The notes beneath the pieces were generated by a model. It was not told the origin of the DNA. It worked only from the letters and a program-made list of their open reading frames with translations, and ran no database searches. A stretch of DNA of 15,285 nt from Actinomycetota bacterium (GTDB lineage: Bacteria; Actinomycetota; Rubrobacteria; Rubrobacterales; Rubrobacteraceae): positions 1 through 15,285 of the forward strand of contig JAIVIG010000334.1 in NCBI GenBank assembly GCA_020200675.1. Direction: 5' to 3'. Positions 1-6,344 of this stretch are shown piece by piece (within the stretch, counting starts at the first letter, position 1; each line of letters begins with the position of its first letter). A program made the translations under genes and the position numbers.

Positions 1-523
1 CCGCCTCCCCCACCGCCGGCCCGACGGGTCTACCCGGGTCCACGCGGCGCACCACGCCGCCTTCCGGGTATACCTTCCGCAACGCCCACAAGGCACGAAC
101 GGCCGGCACGATCCCCTCCTCCCGGGCCCTGACGAAGAGCTTCTCGCCCCCGGAAAACCGCGCCTCGGCGAGACAGCCCCGTTCGGGCTCCGTCTCCGAA
201 ACCTCGATCTCCTCGATGGAGCGGAGCGCCTCCTCAAGGCCCGCGTCGGCGAGCAGGTGGCCCCAGCTCCCGGCTCTCCCGGGGAGCTCGACGACCTGCA
301 CCAGGGCGAAGCGACAGCCGAGTTCACCCAGGGCGCGTGCCCGGTGGGCGCCGTCGAGGAGGAGATACCGGTCCGTATAGGGGGCGACGATGACGGGGTT
401 GCGCTGCACGCCCTCGTCCGCGATGTCCTCGCGCACGCGGGCGAGACGGGCGGTGTCGTGGGCCTCGTGGAGGATGAGGCACGAAAGCTCGACGATACGG
501 AGATCGTTGAGCGCTGGGATCAT
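1..523 (-). CDS. ParB-like (ParB/sulfiredoxin fold) domain protein, 3' end outside window
   Basis: Read on the minus strand from ATG at 523, the frame stays open to base 1, giving about 174 residues; the C-terminus lies outside the window. The protein opens MIPALNDLRIVELSCLILHE and contains DGAHRARALGELG near residues 58-70. This is the GxHR-type box of ParB/sulfiredoxin-fold N-terminal domains, preceded by a strand-rich segment (NPVIVAPYTDRYLLLDGAHR). Family members bind DNA and nucleotides (ParB) or act as free-serine kinases (SbnI/SerK), so the specific job is not decided here. No classical helix-turn-helix is visible in the part seen. The start is uncertain because there is no strong ribosome binding site before 523. 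It lies 55 bp downstream of the 39-residue ORF and may be cotranscribed with it. The ParB-like fold is a fairly secure call; the function is not. Confidence 0.72.
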   Translation of the reverse strand, partial: MIPALNDLRIVELSCLILHEAHDTARLARVREDIADEGVQRNPVIVAPYTDRYLLLDGAHRARALGELGCRFALVQVVELPGRAGSWGHLLADAGLEEALRSIEEIEVSETEPERGCLAEARFSGGEKLFVRAREEGIVPAVRALWALRKVYPEGGVVRRVDPGRPVGPAVGEA

Positions 524-578
524 GGACCGCTCAAAGGGCGTTAGGTTGCGTGGTGGGCGAGCCCGGACTCCTCGCGGG

Positions 579-698
579 CTACCGGTCTCCCTCGGAGCGG
601 CTGAAGAGGAAGTCCAGAACCACGAACCCGCCGAAGAAGAAGGCGGCGATAAGGGCCAAGAACCCTATGATGCCCAGCAACAGGTAAACAGTCTCCAA
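579..698 (-). CDS. 39-residue single-pass membrane peptide, hypothetical
   Basis: A short minus-strand frame starts at TTG (698-696) behind GGAGG and ends at TAG (581-579). It encodes 39 residues with one strongly hydrophobic helix (YLLLGIIGFLALIAAFFFGG, about residues 5-24), a second aromatic stretch and a charged tail (SRSEGDR). GC-rich third positions and the ribosome binding site support translation. The spacing to the TTG is short, about 3 nt, so the start could be wrong. It sits between tRNA-Pro and the ParB-like gene on the same strand. No family recognised. The amino-acid pattern is typical of small membrane proteins that annotation pipelines miss. Confidence 0.45.
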   Translation of the reverse strand: METVYLLLGIIGFLALIAAFFFGGFVVLDFLFSRSEGDR

Positions 699-758
699 AA
701 CCCTCCGGCCTTTCGTGCGTCCGTTGCCCGCGGGGTCCGTTTCGAGCCCGCGAAAAAG

Positions 759-832
759 TCGGGACGGCCGGATTCGAACCGGCGACCACTCGGCCCCCAG
801 CCGAGTGCGCTACCAGACTGCGCCACGTCCCG
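759..832 (-). tRNA. tRNA-Pro (anticodon GGG)
   Basis: A full cloverleaf reads on the minus strand. It has acceptor stem CGGGACG/CGTCCCG with discriminator A, D-stem GCGC/GCGC, anticodon stem CTCGG/CCGAG with 7-base loop CTGGGGG (anticodon GGG), and T-stem GCCGG/CCGGC with loop TTCGAAT. Length is 74 nt and CCA is not encoded. A run of five T follows the 3' end and may terminate transcription. It decodes the proline codon CCC, which is common in this GC-rich sequence. Confidence 0.97.
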
Positions 833-845
833 ACGCGTCGTCAAG

Positions 846-854
846 ATCATACCA
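846..854 (-). promoter_or_regulatory. Extended -10 promoter of tRNA-Pro
   Basis: On the minus strand TGGTATGAT lies 14-22 bp upstream of the mature tRNA 5' end. It is an extended -10 hexamer (TATGAT preceded by TGG). I see no good -35 at the usual distance. The same TGG-TATA(A/C)T arrangement precedes both csp leaders (6345-6353 and 8489-8497). Confidence 0.45.
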
Positions 855-864
855 GACGCACTGC

Positions 865-1197
865 ATGCTATCATCGTCCGCGTGGCGCGAGCTGCGACCT
901 ACATCAGGACCGACCCGGAGGACGAATTACCCCGCGCGCGCGAGCAGCGTGAGGCGCTCGAAGCCTACGCCGCTCGTCGGCGCGCTCTGCTTCGTCATCG
1001 CCGGGGCGGCGCTCGCCCTGGAACGTCACGGCTCCAAGGAACAGCCCAAGAGCAGAAGAACGAGCCCAGCAAACGCGGGTGCGAAGAAGAAGCGCCCTCG
1101 CTCGGAGAAGCCGCAAAGATCTCCCTGGGCGGGAGCGGAGCAACTCTTGGAGGCGTCGAGGCGCTGGTTCTCTGGCAGGGCGCGGACCCGGAAGTAG
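865..1197 (+). CDS. Basic protein with one predicted membrane helix, hypothetical
   Basis: This frame runs from ATG 865 to TAG 1197 (110 residues). An alternative GTG start at 949 would give 82 residues. The supporting features are a clear hydrophobic segment (PLVGALCFVIAGAALAL, near residues 36-52) followed by a very basic, low-complexity cytosolic tail rich in K, R, S and P (KKKRPRSEKP), plus mostly G/C third positions. Neither start has a convincing ribosome binding site. Two other frames are also open here, as is common in GC-rich DNA, so the call is weak. It is divergent from tRNA-Pro. No family recognised. Confidence 0.35.
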   Translation: MLSSSAWRELRPTSGPTRRTNYPARASSVRRSKPTPLVGALCFVIAGAALALERHGSKEQPKSRRTSPANAGAKKKRPRSEKPQRSPWAGAEQLLEASRRWFSGRARTRK

Positions 1198-1259
1198 CGC
1201 TAGACGCCGTCTCCCGGAGCGGACCACGGTAGAGGCTGCGGCCCCGGTCCAAGAAACAG

Positions 1260-1265
1260 TATACT
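1260..1265 (+). promoter_or_regulatory. Possible -10 box (TATACT)
   Basis: TATACT lies 42 bp upstream of the GTG at 1307, which has GGAGG in front of it. No recognisable -35 is present. It may drive the 1307-1725 pair of ORFs. Confidence 0.3.
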
Positions 1266-1306
1266 TCCCGGCGCATGGAGCATCTCACGCGGTTCGGAGG
1301 AGATTC

Positions 1307-1456
1307 GTGGGGAAGATCGGATTCGGGGTAGTCCGACTAGAGTGCCTTCTGTGGCGCCTCGCGTGTGCGTTGGATCTAGCGGAGGAGGCTACGGAGGCCC
1401 AGCGCGAGCGGTCCGCCGGGTCGGGGAGAAGAGGGGGCTCGTTTTGGTGCTGTTGA
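1307..1456 (+). CDS. 49-residue ORF overlapping the next gene, hypothetical
   Basis: GTG at 1307 has a strong ribosome binding site (GGAGG at 1296-1300, 6-nt spacing) and follows a TATACT box. The frame encodes 49 residues (VGKIGFGVVRLECLLWRLA at the N-terminus, then an acidic and Arg-rich middle). It ends at TGA 1456, overlapping the next start by 10 bp. The good start site argues for translation. The codon pattern is less convincing than that of its neighbour, and the product resembles nothing I know. It could be a coupling or leader ORF for the 92-residue membrane protein. Confidence 0.3.
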   Translation: MGKIGFGVVRLECLLWRLACALDLAEEATEAQRERSAGSGRRGGSFWCC

Positions 1457-1725
1457 GGACGATACTGGCGTTTATGATCCTCGTGATCCTGGTTCATCTG
1501 GGGCTCGTCTACACGGGTATCGAGGAAAACCTGAACGGCCTCACGCGTGGCATATACGGCCTCGGGCGGTTGATCGAAATCCCGGCCGAGGTGGTGATAG
1601 ACGCCCTCCCGACCTCCGCGGAGCAGCGCCAGACCATCGAGACCAGCGGCCTCTACTTCATCGGCCTCGCCGCCGCCGGCGGGTACTTCATCCTCTTCTT
1701 GCTCCTGGGCGTCGGGCGAAGATAG
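1447..1725 (+). CDS. 92-residue two-helix membrane protein, hypothetical
   Basis: GTG at 1447 follows a purine-rich site (AGGGGG at 1432-1437, 9-nt spacing). The product has an N-terminal transmembrane helix (LAFMILVILVHLGLVYTGI, about residues 7-25), a hydrophilic middle predicted to carry short helices (RLIEIPAEVVIDALPTSAEQ) and a second helix near the C-terminus (LYFIGLAAAGGYFILFLLLG, about 70-89), ending in GRR. The layout suggests a small two-pass membrane protein with a loop of about 45 residues. A longer in-frame version from GTG 1342 exists, but its extra residues are low in complexity and lack a ribosome binding site. It precedes the osmoprotectant operon by about 200 bp. No family recognised. 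Confidence 0.65.
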   Translation: MLLRTILAFMILVILVHLGLVYTGIEENLNGLTRGIYGLGRLIEIPAEVVIDALPTSAEQRQTIETSGLYFIGLAAAGGYFILFLLLGVGRR

Positions 1726-1818
1726 CGACCTGCGAGCTTCGGGCCGCGGACCGGGACAGAGAACCGAAACCGAGCGCTGTAACCTTCGTGTTCGCATGGG
1801 AAGTCTTAAGTGATGGCG

Positions 1819-1824
1819 TATACT
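1819..1824 (+). promoter_or_regulatory. Possible -10 of the osmoprotectant transporter operon
   Basis: TATACT sits about 105 bp upstream of the ATPase start in the 204-bp gap 1726-1929. No good -35 is visible. The leader contains GGAGG followed by a 28-codon ORF (1857-1943) that overlaps the ATPase start. I do not count that ORF as a gene because its start is only one base from GGAGG. Confidence 0.3.
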
Positions 1825-1929
1825 TCGCAAAGTTTTGGTCCTTGTGGATTGGAGGAATGGTGAAGGGAATCGGTAGGACACGCGTGGTCGAGCGTGACGA
1901 GTACTATCCGTGGGCGCATAGGAGATGCA

Positions 1930-2758
1930 ATGATCGAGTTTAGGCACGTCAGCAAGACTTACCCCGGTTCTTCGCAGCCGGTGGTCAACGATCTCTCCTT
2001 CGAGGTACTCGAAGGAGAGATCTGCGTTCTGGTGGGTCCTTCGGGGTGCGGCAAGACCACCAGCATGCGCATGGTGAACCGCCTGATCGAACCGTCCGAA
2101 GGCGAGATCCTTATCAACGGCGAGCCTAATACCGAGATGAGCGGCACGAGGCTGCGGCGCGGGATAGGGTACGCGATCCAGCAGATAGGCCTCTTCCCTC
2201 ACCGCACCATCGCCGACAACATCGCCACGGTGCCCCAGCTCCTCGAGTGGGATAAGGACCGGATAACGGCCCGGGTAGACGAGCTGTTGGAGCTCGTCAG
2301 GCTCGACCCCGATCAGTGCCGCGATCGTTACCCGGCCGAGCTCTCCGGCGGGCAGCAACTTCGTCACCCACGACATCGACGAAGCAATAAAAATGGGCGA
2401 CAAGATCGCCATCCTAAAAGAGGGTGGCATCCTCGCCCAGTACGACACCCCGGAGAACCTCCTCGCCGCCCCCAACTCCGAGTTCGTCTCCTCGTTCGTG
2501 GGCGCCGACAGGGTTCTCAAGATGCTCTCGCTCCTGCGCGTCTCGGACGCGGAGCTCGACCCGCCCAACGGCAACGGCGACCTGCCGCGATTGAGGGAGC
2601 GGATGACCCTCAGGGACGCGCTCTCGGAGCTAATAGGGTCCGGCGTCGAGCGCGGGGTCGTCGTCTCGGACTCAGAAGACAGGATACGCGGCACCCTCAG
2701 CATAGAGACCATCCGGCGTCTCAGCAGCCGGGCCGAAGCCGGGCAGCGCGATGAGTAG
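1930..2758 (+). pseudogene. opuCA: Osmoprotectant ABC transporter ATPase (OpuCA/ProV type), internal deletion and frameshift
   Basis: The N-terminal part (ATG 1930, ribosome binding site GGAG) is a normal ABC ATPase. Walker A GPSGCGKTT is at residues 36-44, the Q-loop is in YAIQQIGLFPH near 84, and signature LSGGQQ is at 138-143. Immediately afterwards, near 2359, the reading frame changes. FVTHDIDEAIKMGDKIAILK (switch histidine and beyond) continues in the next frame and runs to TAG 2758, with a partial CBS-like tail. About 49 residues expected in the family, including Walker B and the D-loop (LLMDEPFGAVD in relatives), are missing. The loss is therefore about 146 nt (two more than a multiple of three) and out of frame. 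As read, the protein would lack ATP hydrolysis. The alternative explanation is an assembly collapse; the sequence alone cannot separate the two. The gene overlaps the next by 8 bp. Confidence 0.85.
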
Positions 2759-3373
2759 CTTCGTGGGCGGCCCCCTGGTGGCCCTCCAGGAGCTCGGGCC
2801 GCGGCTGTTCGATTGGGGTTGGGTGTCGAACAACCTCTCCGACGAGATCATCCCGGCGGTCATCGGCCACGTGTACCTCTCGTCCGTCTCGATAGCGATA
2901 GCGCTCCTGATCTCGCTGCCCACCGGCATATTTGTCTCGCGCTACCGCAAGGCCTACCCGCCGGTCACGTTTATCACCGGGCTCCTATTCTCCATACCGA
3001 GCCTGGCGGCCTTCGCGCTGCTCGTCACGATCCCCGGCATCGGTCTCGGGCCGCGGGCGGTCATCATCGCGCTCGTCGCCTACTCGCTCCTCGTCCTGAT
3101 CCGCAACGTCGTCGCGGGGATGGACTCGGTGCCCGAGGAGACGAAGGACGCCGCGCGCGGCATGGGACTTACCGCCCGCCAGATCCTCTTCAAGGTCGAG
3201 CTCCCGCTGGCGCTGCCGGTCATCGTCGCCGGCGTGCGCATAGCGACCGTGACCATAATCGGCATCGCGACCATCGGCGCGTACATCAGCGGCGGCGGCC
3301 TGGGCTCGCGGACCTCTTGCTCCTGGCCGTCGAGCGGTACTTGAGACCCTGGGCGCGGGCGAGGAGGGCCTAG
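2751..3373 (+). pseudogene. opuCB: Osmoprotectant ABC permease (OpuCB type), internal deletion and frameshift near the C-terminus
   Basis: ATG 2751 lies inside the end of the ATPase gene, typical of translational coupling. The protein has about five membrane helices and the cytoplasmic EAA-type coupling loop (EETKDAARGMGLTARQILFK followed by LPLALPVIVAGVR), as expected for a binding-protein-dependent permease. After ISGGGLG (codon ending 3305) the frame turns into SRTSCSWPSSGT and stops at 3344. In the next frame, LADLLLLAVERYLRPWARAR continues to TAG 3373, matching the C-terminal helix of the sister permease (IITEVSFGFLERSFTPRGLL). About 24 residues between these two points are missing relative to that sister. 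The gene therefore looks like a second, independent out-of-frame deletion, 4 bp before the next start. Confidence 0.8.
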
Positions 3374-3376
3374 CGC

Positions 3377-4030
3377 ATGGGGAGCATACTCGAGGTATTC
3401 CAACGCCCGGACTTCCTGAACCAGCTCCTCGTACACGTCGAGCTCTCGGTGGTGGCGCTCCTGATCGGGGTCGCCATAGCGCTGCCCGTGGCGCTCATCG
3501 TGTACCGCTCCCCGCTAGCCTCGGCCCTGGCCGTCAACACCGGGAACATAGGACGCGCGGTACCGTCGCTGGCGATCCTCGCGCTCGTCTTCCCGCTCCT
3601 GGGTTTCGGATTCGACACGGCGCTCGTAGCGCTCGTGCTGCTCGCGATACCACCGATCCTGATCAACGCCTCGACCGGCCTCCGCCAGGTCGACCCGCAG
3701 GTGATAGACGCAGCCAAAGGGATGGGGCTCTCGGGCGGGCAGATCCTGGGCCGCATACAGCTCCCCATCGCCCTGCCCGTGATCTTCGCGGGCATCCGCA
3801 CCTCCGCGGTGCAGGTCGTGGCGAGCGCCACTCTGGCCACGTTTATCGGCGGCGGGGGCCTGGGGGACCTCATAGTCCTGGGCTTCCAGCGCAACGACCT
3901 GGCCGTCCAGATCGGCGGCTCCCTGGCCGTCGCGGTCCTGGCGATCATCACGGAGGTCTCTTTCGGTTTCCTGGAGAGGAGCTTCACCCCGAGGGGCCTG
4001 CTCGTCGCCCGCGAACGCCGCAACAAATAG
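3377..4030 (+). CDS. opuCD: Osmoprotectant ABC transporter permease (OpuCB/OpuCD type)
   Basis: ATG 3377 to TAG 4030 gives 217 residues, a normal length for the family. It carries about six hydrophobic segments (for example LSVVALLIGVAIALPVALIV and LAILALVFPLLGFGFDTALV) and a full EAA-type loop (DAAKGMGLSGGQILGRIQLP). The C-terminal part FIGGGGLGDLIVLG is intact, in contrast to the first permease. In this family the permease pair forms the membrane channel through which the lipoprotein delivers glycine betaine, choline, carnitine or similar quaternary amines, powered by the ATPase. It starts 4 bp after the broken permease gene and 37 bp before the lipoprotein gene, so all four belong to one operon. 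It is the second permease of the set; the intact frame shows no sign of relaxed selection. Confidence 0.9.
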   Translation: MGSILEVFQRPDFLNQLLVHVELSVVALLIGVAIALPVALIVYRSPLASALAVNTGNIGRAVPSLAILALVFPLLGFGFDTALVALVLLAIPPILINASTGLRQVDPQVIDAAKGMGLSGGQILGRIQLPIALPVIFAGIRTSAVQVVASATLATFIGGGGLGDLIVLGFQRNDLAVQIGGSLAVAVLAIITEVSFGFLERSFTPRGLLVARERRNK

Positions 4031-4067
4031 ACATGCAGAAGACCGCTAGAAGAGAAGGAGACGATTG

Positions 4068-5000
4068 ATGAAGCTCAAGGCAACCTTTAGCGTAGCGCTG
4101 CTGGTCGCGCTCGTGCTCGCGCTCTCGGGGTGCGGCAACGCCGGCGGTGGCGGCGGACAGGGCGGGGGAGGCGGTCCCTCGGTGACCGTCGGCTCGAAGA
4201 ACTTCACCGAGCAGTTCATCCTCGGCGAGCTCTACGCCCAGACCCTCGAAGCGAACGGCTTCACGGTGGAGCGCCAGCTCAACCTGGGCTCCGAGCAGAT
4301 CGCCGACGGAGCCCTCCAAGACGGCCAGATCGACTTCTACCCCGAGTACACCGGCACGGCGCTCGTCGCGCTCCTGGGCTACGAGGGTGAGAATCCGGCG
4401 ACCCCCGAAGAGACCTACGAGGAGGCCAGAAGCCGCTACGCCGAACGCGACCCCGCCGACACGATGCTGCCCTACGCGGACTTCAACAACAACTACGGTA
4501 TCTTCGTCCGCAACGACGTCGCCGAGGAGTACGGTCTCCAGACCCTCAACGACCTGGCGGATGCCGCCCCCAACCTGACCTTCGCAACGTTCTCCGAGTT
4601 CCAGGACCGGGAAGACGGCTACCCTAACATGGTCGAGAACTACCCTGGGATCGACGAGTTCGAGGACATCATCACCGCGAACGACCTCGGTCTCAGGTAC
4701 CAGGGCGTGGAGAACGGCGAGGCCGACGTCGGGGTCGGCTTCCTCACCGACGGCCAGCTAACCTCCCCCGAACTCACGATACTCGAGGACGAGAAGAGCA
4801 TCTGGCCGTTCTACTACCCGGCCCCCGTGGTCAGGAACGACGTGCTCGAAGAGAACCCCGAGATAGAGGACATCCTCAACTCCGTCACCGAGACGCTTGA
4901 CGTAGATGCGATTCGCGAGCTAAACGGCCGGGTGGACATAGAGCAGGAGGACCCCGAGGACGTGGCCAGGGACTACCTCGAGCAGGAGGGTTTGATCTAA
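4068..5000 (+). CDS. opuCC: Osmoprotectant/quaternary-amine substrate-binding lipoprotein
   Basis: ATG 4068 (ribosome binding site GGAG at 4057-4060, 7-nt spacing) is preferred over the adjacent in-frame TTG at 4065. The product is 310 residues. It begins with a lipoprotein signal (KLKATFSVALLVALVLALSG, then Cys in lipobox LSGC) and a glycine-rich linker. The mature protein opens VTVGSKNFTEQFILGELYAQ and later has DFYPEYTGTALVALLG, both hallmarks of OpuCC/OsmF/ProX-type solute receptors. It would be anchored on the outer face of the membrane and present quaternary amines to the permeases. The gene is intact although two partner genes are damaged. Exact ligand cannot be told from sequence alone. 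Confidence 0.93.
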   Translation: MKLKATFSVALLVALVLALSGCGNAGGGGGQGGGGGPSVTVGSKNFTEQFILGELYAQTLEANGFTVERQLNLGSEQIADGALQDGQIDFYPEYTGTALVALLGYEGENPATPEETYEEARSRYAERDPADTMLPYADFNNNYGIFVRNDVAEEYGLQTLNDLADAAPNLTFATFSEFQDREDGYPNMVENYPGIDEFEDIITANDLGLRYQGVENGEADVGVGFLTDGQLTSPELTILEDEKSIWPFYYPAPVVRNDVLEENPEIEDILNSVTETLDVDAIRELNGRVDIEQEDPEDVARDYLEQEGLI

Positions 5001-5010
5001 ACTAGATCCC

Positions 5011-5379
5011 ATGCCCGCCCTCGTACGCATAAGGCCCGAGCTCATCACCGAGCACCGCATGCGGATGGAGATGATGGACCTCGAGGACGAGGACATCGAG
5101 AACACCATCCGCATGAAGGGCTGGGCGTGGGTCCTCGCCCGCCACAGCTGGGTCTACGCCGGCGAACCGGACTTCATCTTTCGCCAGATCCGGGAGGTCA
5201 TCATCGGCCTCCCGGACATAATATTCGACCCCAACAACATCGAAGAGAGCATAAAAACCATCGAGGAAAAGTCCCGTGACCCCGAGGAGCGCGAGGAGGG
5301 ACGCGCCCTGCTGAAGAGGGCCTTGGAGAAGACCGGGCAACTAGGGGAAGCCGAAGGCTTACTCGGGGAAAGCTCTTAG
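5011..5379 (+). CDS. Acidic helical protein of about 122 residues, hypothetical
   Basis: The frame from ATG 5011 to TAG 5379 encodes 122 residues. No membrane segment is seen. The C-terminal half is rich in E, K and R, probably helical (SIKTIEEKSRDPEEREEGRA), and ends LLKRALEKTGQLGEAEGLLG. The N-terminus may begin later (ATG 5059) since no clear ribosome binding site precedes 5011. It starts 10 bp after the lipoprotein stop and may be the last gene of the operon. Its final 30 codons have a degraded relative at 8779-8868, which confirms that this is protein-coding sequence with at least one paralogue. No domain recognised. Confidence 0.7.
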   Translation: MPALVRIRPELITEHRMRMEMMDLEDEDIENTIRMKGWAWVLARHSWVYAGEPDFIFRQIREVIIGLPDIIFDPNNIEESIKTIEEKSRDPEEREEGRALLKRALEKTGQLGEAEGLLGESS

Positions 5380-5459
5380 CCGTCGGCTGTTAGCTTTGCT
5401 TCGCGCCGCCGCCAAAGACGGAAATTCTCTCGCAAACCCGAGCTCGAACCGCTGACCGG

Positions 5460-5663
5460 CTAGATCCTGGAGACGTTCCTCGCCTCCGGTCCCTCCGTGC
5501 CTTGGATCACCTCGTAGGAAACCTTGTCGTTGTTCTCGAGGTTCTCCTCCTCGCCGGTCACTATGTCCTTACGGCGCACGAAGGCCTTCGTGGCCCCGTC
5601 CTCCGACAAAATGAAGCCGTGGCCCAGGTTAGCGCTGTACCAATCTACTCTTCCTTGCGCCAT
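5460..5663 (-). CDS. Divergent cold-shock domain protein (Csp1)
   Basis: ATG at 5663 to TAG at 5460 gives 67 residues, exactly CspA length; GTG upstream would only add a non-conserved leader. The fold is clear: MAQGRVDWYSANLGHGFILS with ARNVSRI at the end. CspA-type proteins bind single-stranded RNA/DNA through aromatic residues in RNP1 and RNP2. Here RNP1 is GHGFI (close to the norm), but RNP2 reads AFVRRKDI instead of the usual FVHHSAI. The histidine and the following residue are replaced by two arginines, a change shared with Csp2 (HVRREHI). It is the last gene of a probable operon with Csp2 and the 49-residue ORF. No terminator with a clear T-run was seen in the 80 bp downstream. Confidence 0.9.
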   Translation of the reverse strand: MAQGRVDWYSANLGHGFILSEDGATKAFVRRKDIVTGEEENLENNDKVSYEVIQGTEGPEARNVSRI

Positions 5664-5764
5664 GAAATCCACACCCTTCCCATCTTCGGATCGGTTCAAG
5701 CACCCCTACCTCATTGCAACAGGTCCTTTTGCACAAGAGCAGGGCCGGAGCGCCAGCTCCTCCC

Positions 5765-5914
5765 TTAGGAGATGAGCTTCCTTCTCGCCTGCACCCTGTG
5801 ACGTACCTCTTGTGCCTTACTCTCCAACGCCTCGAGTCCCGCAAGCATCTTTTCGTACCGGGCGAAGGCCGGGTGGTTGGTGTCCGATTGCCGCCGTTTC
5901 GACAGGCTCCTCAT
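5765..5914 (-). CDS. 49-residue charged helical protein, coupled to Csp2, hypothetical
   Basis: ATG at 5914 overlaps the TGA of the Csp2 gene in an ATGA arrangement (4-bp overlap), the classic geometry of translational coupling. The product is 49 residues, strongly basic at both ends (MRSLSKRRQSD at the start, RHRVQARRKLIS at the end), with an amphipathic helix in between (RYEKMLAGLEALESKAQEV). It is probably soluble and could bind RNA or a protein partner, but no family is recognised. A longer in-frame version from 5986 is not favoured because it would run inside csp2 and has no ribosome binding site. It is followed 101 bp later by Csp1 on the same strand. Confidence 0.6.
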   Translation of the reverse strand: MRSLSKRRQSDTNHPAFARYEKMLAGLEALESKAQEVRHRVQARRKLIS

Positions 5915-6234
5915 ACCCCTTCGCTTTCCCCTAGCCGCGCATAGTATTCGTGGCGTGCCTCTTTGCCCTCGTGCCGCTCCAGGCAATCATCCCGCCACGA
6001 GTAGCGGCGCTGCTCCTCCTTAGAGACGTTCCTCGCCCACAAGCCTCCCGCGTCCTCAGACATATCGTAGTTCACCCTGTCGCCCTTATCGAGCACCTCG
6101 GCCCCACCACCCACTATATGCTCCCGGCGCACGTGGACATCCTGGCCTCCATCATCCGGACAGACAAAACCGTGGTCGCTCTCGTTGCTGAACCACCTGA
6201 CCGTTCCTTGAGCCTTGCTCGTTCCTTGAGTCAT
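5911..6234 (-). CDS. Cold-shock domain protein with C-terminal tail (Csp2)
   Basis: ATG at 6234 (GGAGGG nine bases upstream) to TGA at 5911 gives 107 residues. Residues 6-73 are a cold-shock domain (KAQGTVRWFSNESDHGFVCP, ending WARNVSKE). RNP1 is HGFV and RNP2 is VHVRREHI, so the usual FVH is changed in the same direction as in Csp1. After the domain comes a charged tail of about 35 residues (EEQRRYSWRDDCLERHEGKE) rich in R, E and aromatic residues, absent from ordinary CspA. The gene has a long leader with a terminator-like hairpin (6274-6301) and an extended -10 promoter (6345-6353). The frame stays open upstream of 6234, but that region is conserved as RNA structure, so I place the start at 6234. 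The first gene of a three-gene operon. Confidence 0.88.
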   Translation of the reverse strand: MTQGTSKAQGTVRWFSNESDHGFVCPDDGGQDVHVRREHIVGGGAEVLDKGDRVNYDMSEDAGGLWARNVSKEEQRRYSWRDDCLERHEGKEARHEYYARLGESEGV

Positions 6235-6273
6235 ACGCTGAAGCCCTCCTTCTCTCTCAGGCTCCATCGCAAT

Positions 6274-6301
6274 AAAAAAGCCGCTTCTTCTGTCGAGCGG
6301 C
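6274..6301 (-). promoter_or_regulatory. Terminator-like hairpin in the csp2 leader (candidate attenuator)
   Basis: On the minus strand GCCGCT pairs with AGCGGC across a 10-nt loop and is followed at once by six T (6274-6279). It lies 40 nt before the csp2 start and about 40 nt after the predicted transcription start. The csp3 leader has the same element at 8417-8446, in the same position and with the same flanks. Read in the direction of the gene, this is a textbook Rho-independent terminator placed inside a 5' leader. Confidence 0.65.
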
Positions 6302-6344
6302 GTTTCGGTCACTATAAAACCTTCAATCGTTATTTACGTTACTT

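Noticed and set aside
541..789. Minus-strand frame giving an 82-residue product starting MVAGSNPAVPTF
   Set aside because: The MVAGSNPAVP start is the well-known false translation of a tRNA 3' half; it overlaps tRNA-Pro.
759..832. tRNA-Pro as an integration site for a mobile island
   Set aside because: No integrase and no partial repeat of the tRNA 3' end were seen in the window.
390..1232. Long open plus-strand frame crossing the tRNA region
   Set aside because: It runs antisense through the tRNA-Pro gene and the ParB-like gene and has no ribosome binding site. GC-rich DNA often leaves such frames open.
2813..3373. 186-residue frame overlapping the first permease
   Set aside because: Only its last 22 residues (LADLLLLAVERYLRPW...) are real, as the shifted C-terminus of the permease; the rest is an Arg/His-rich shadow.
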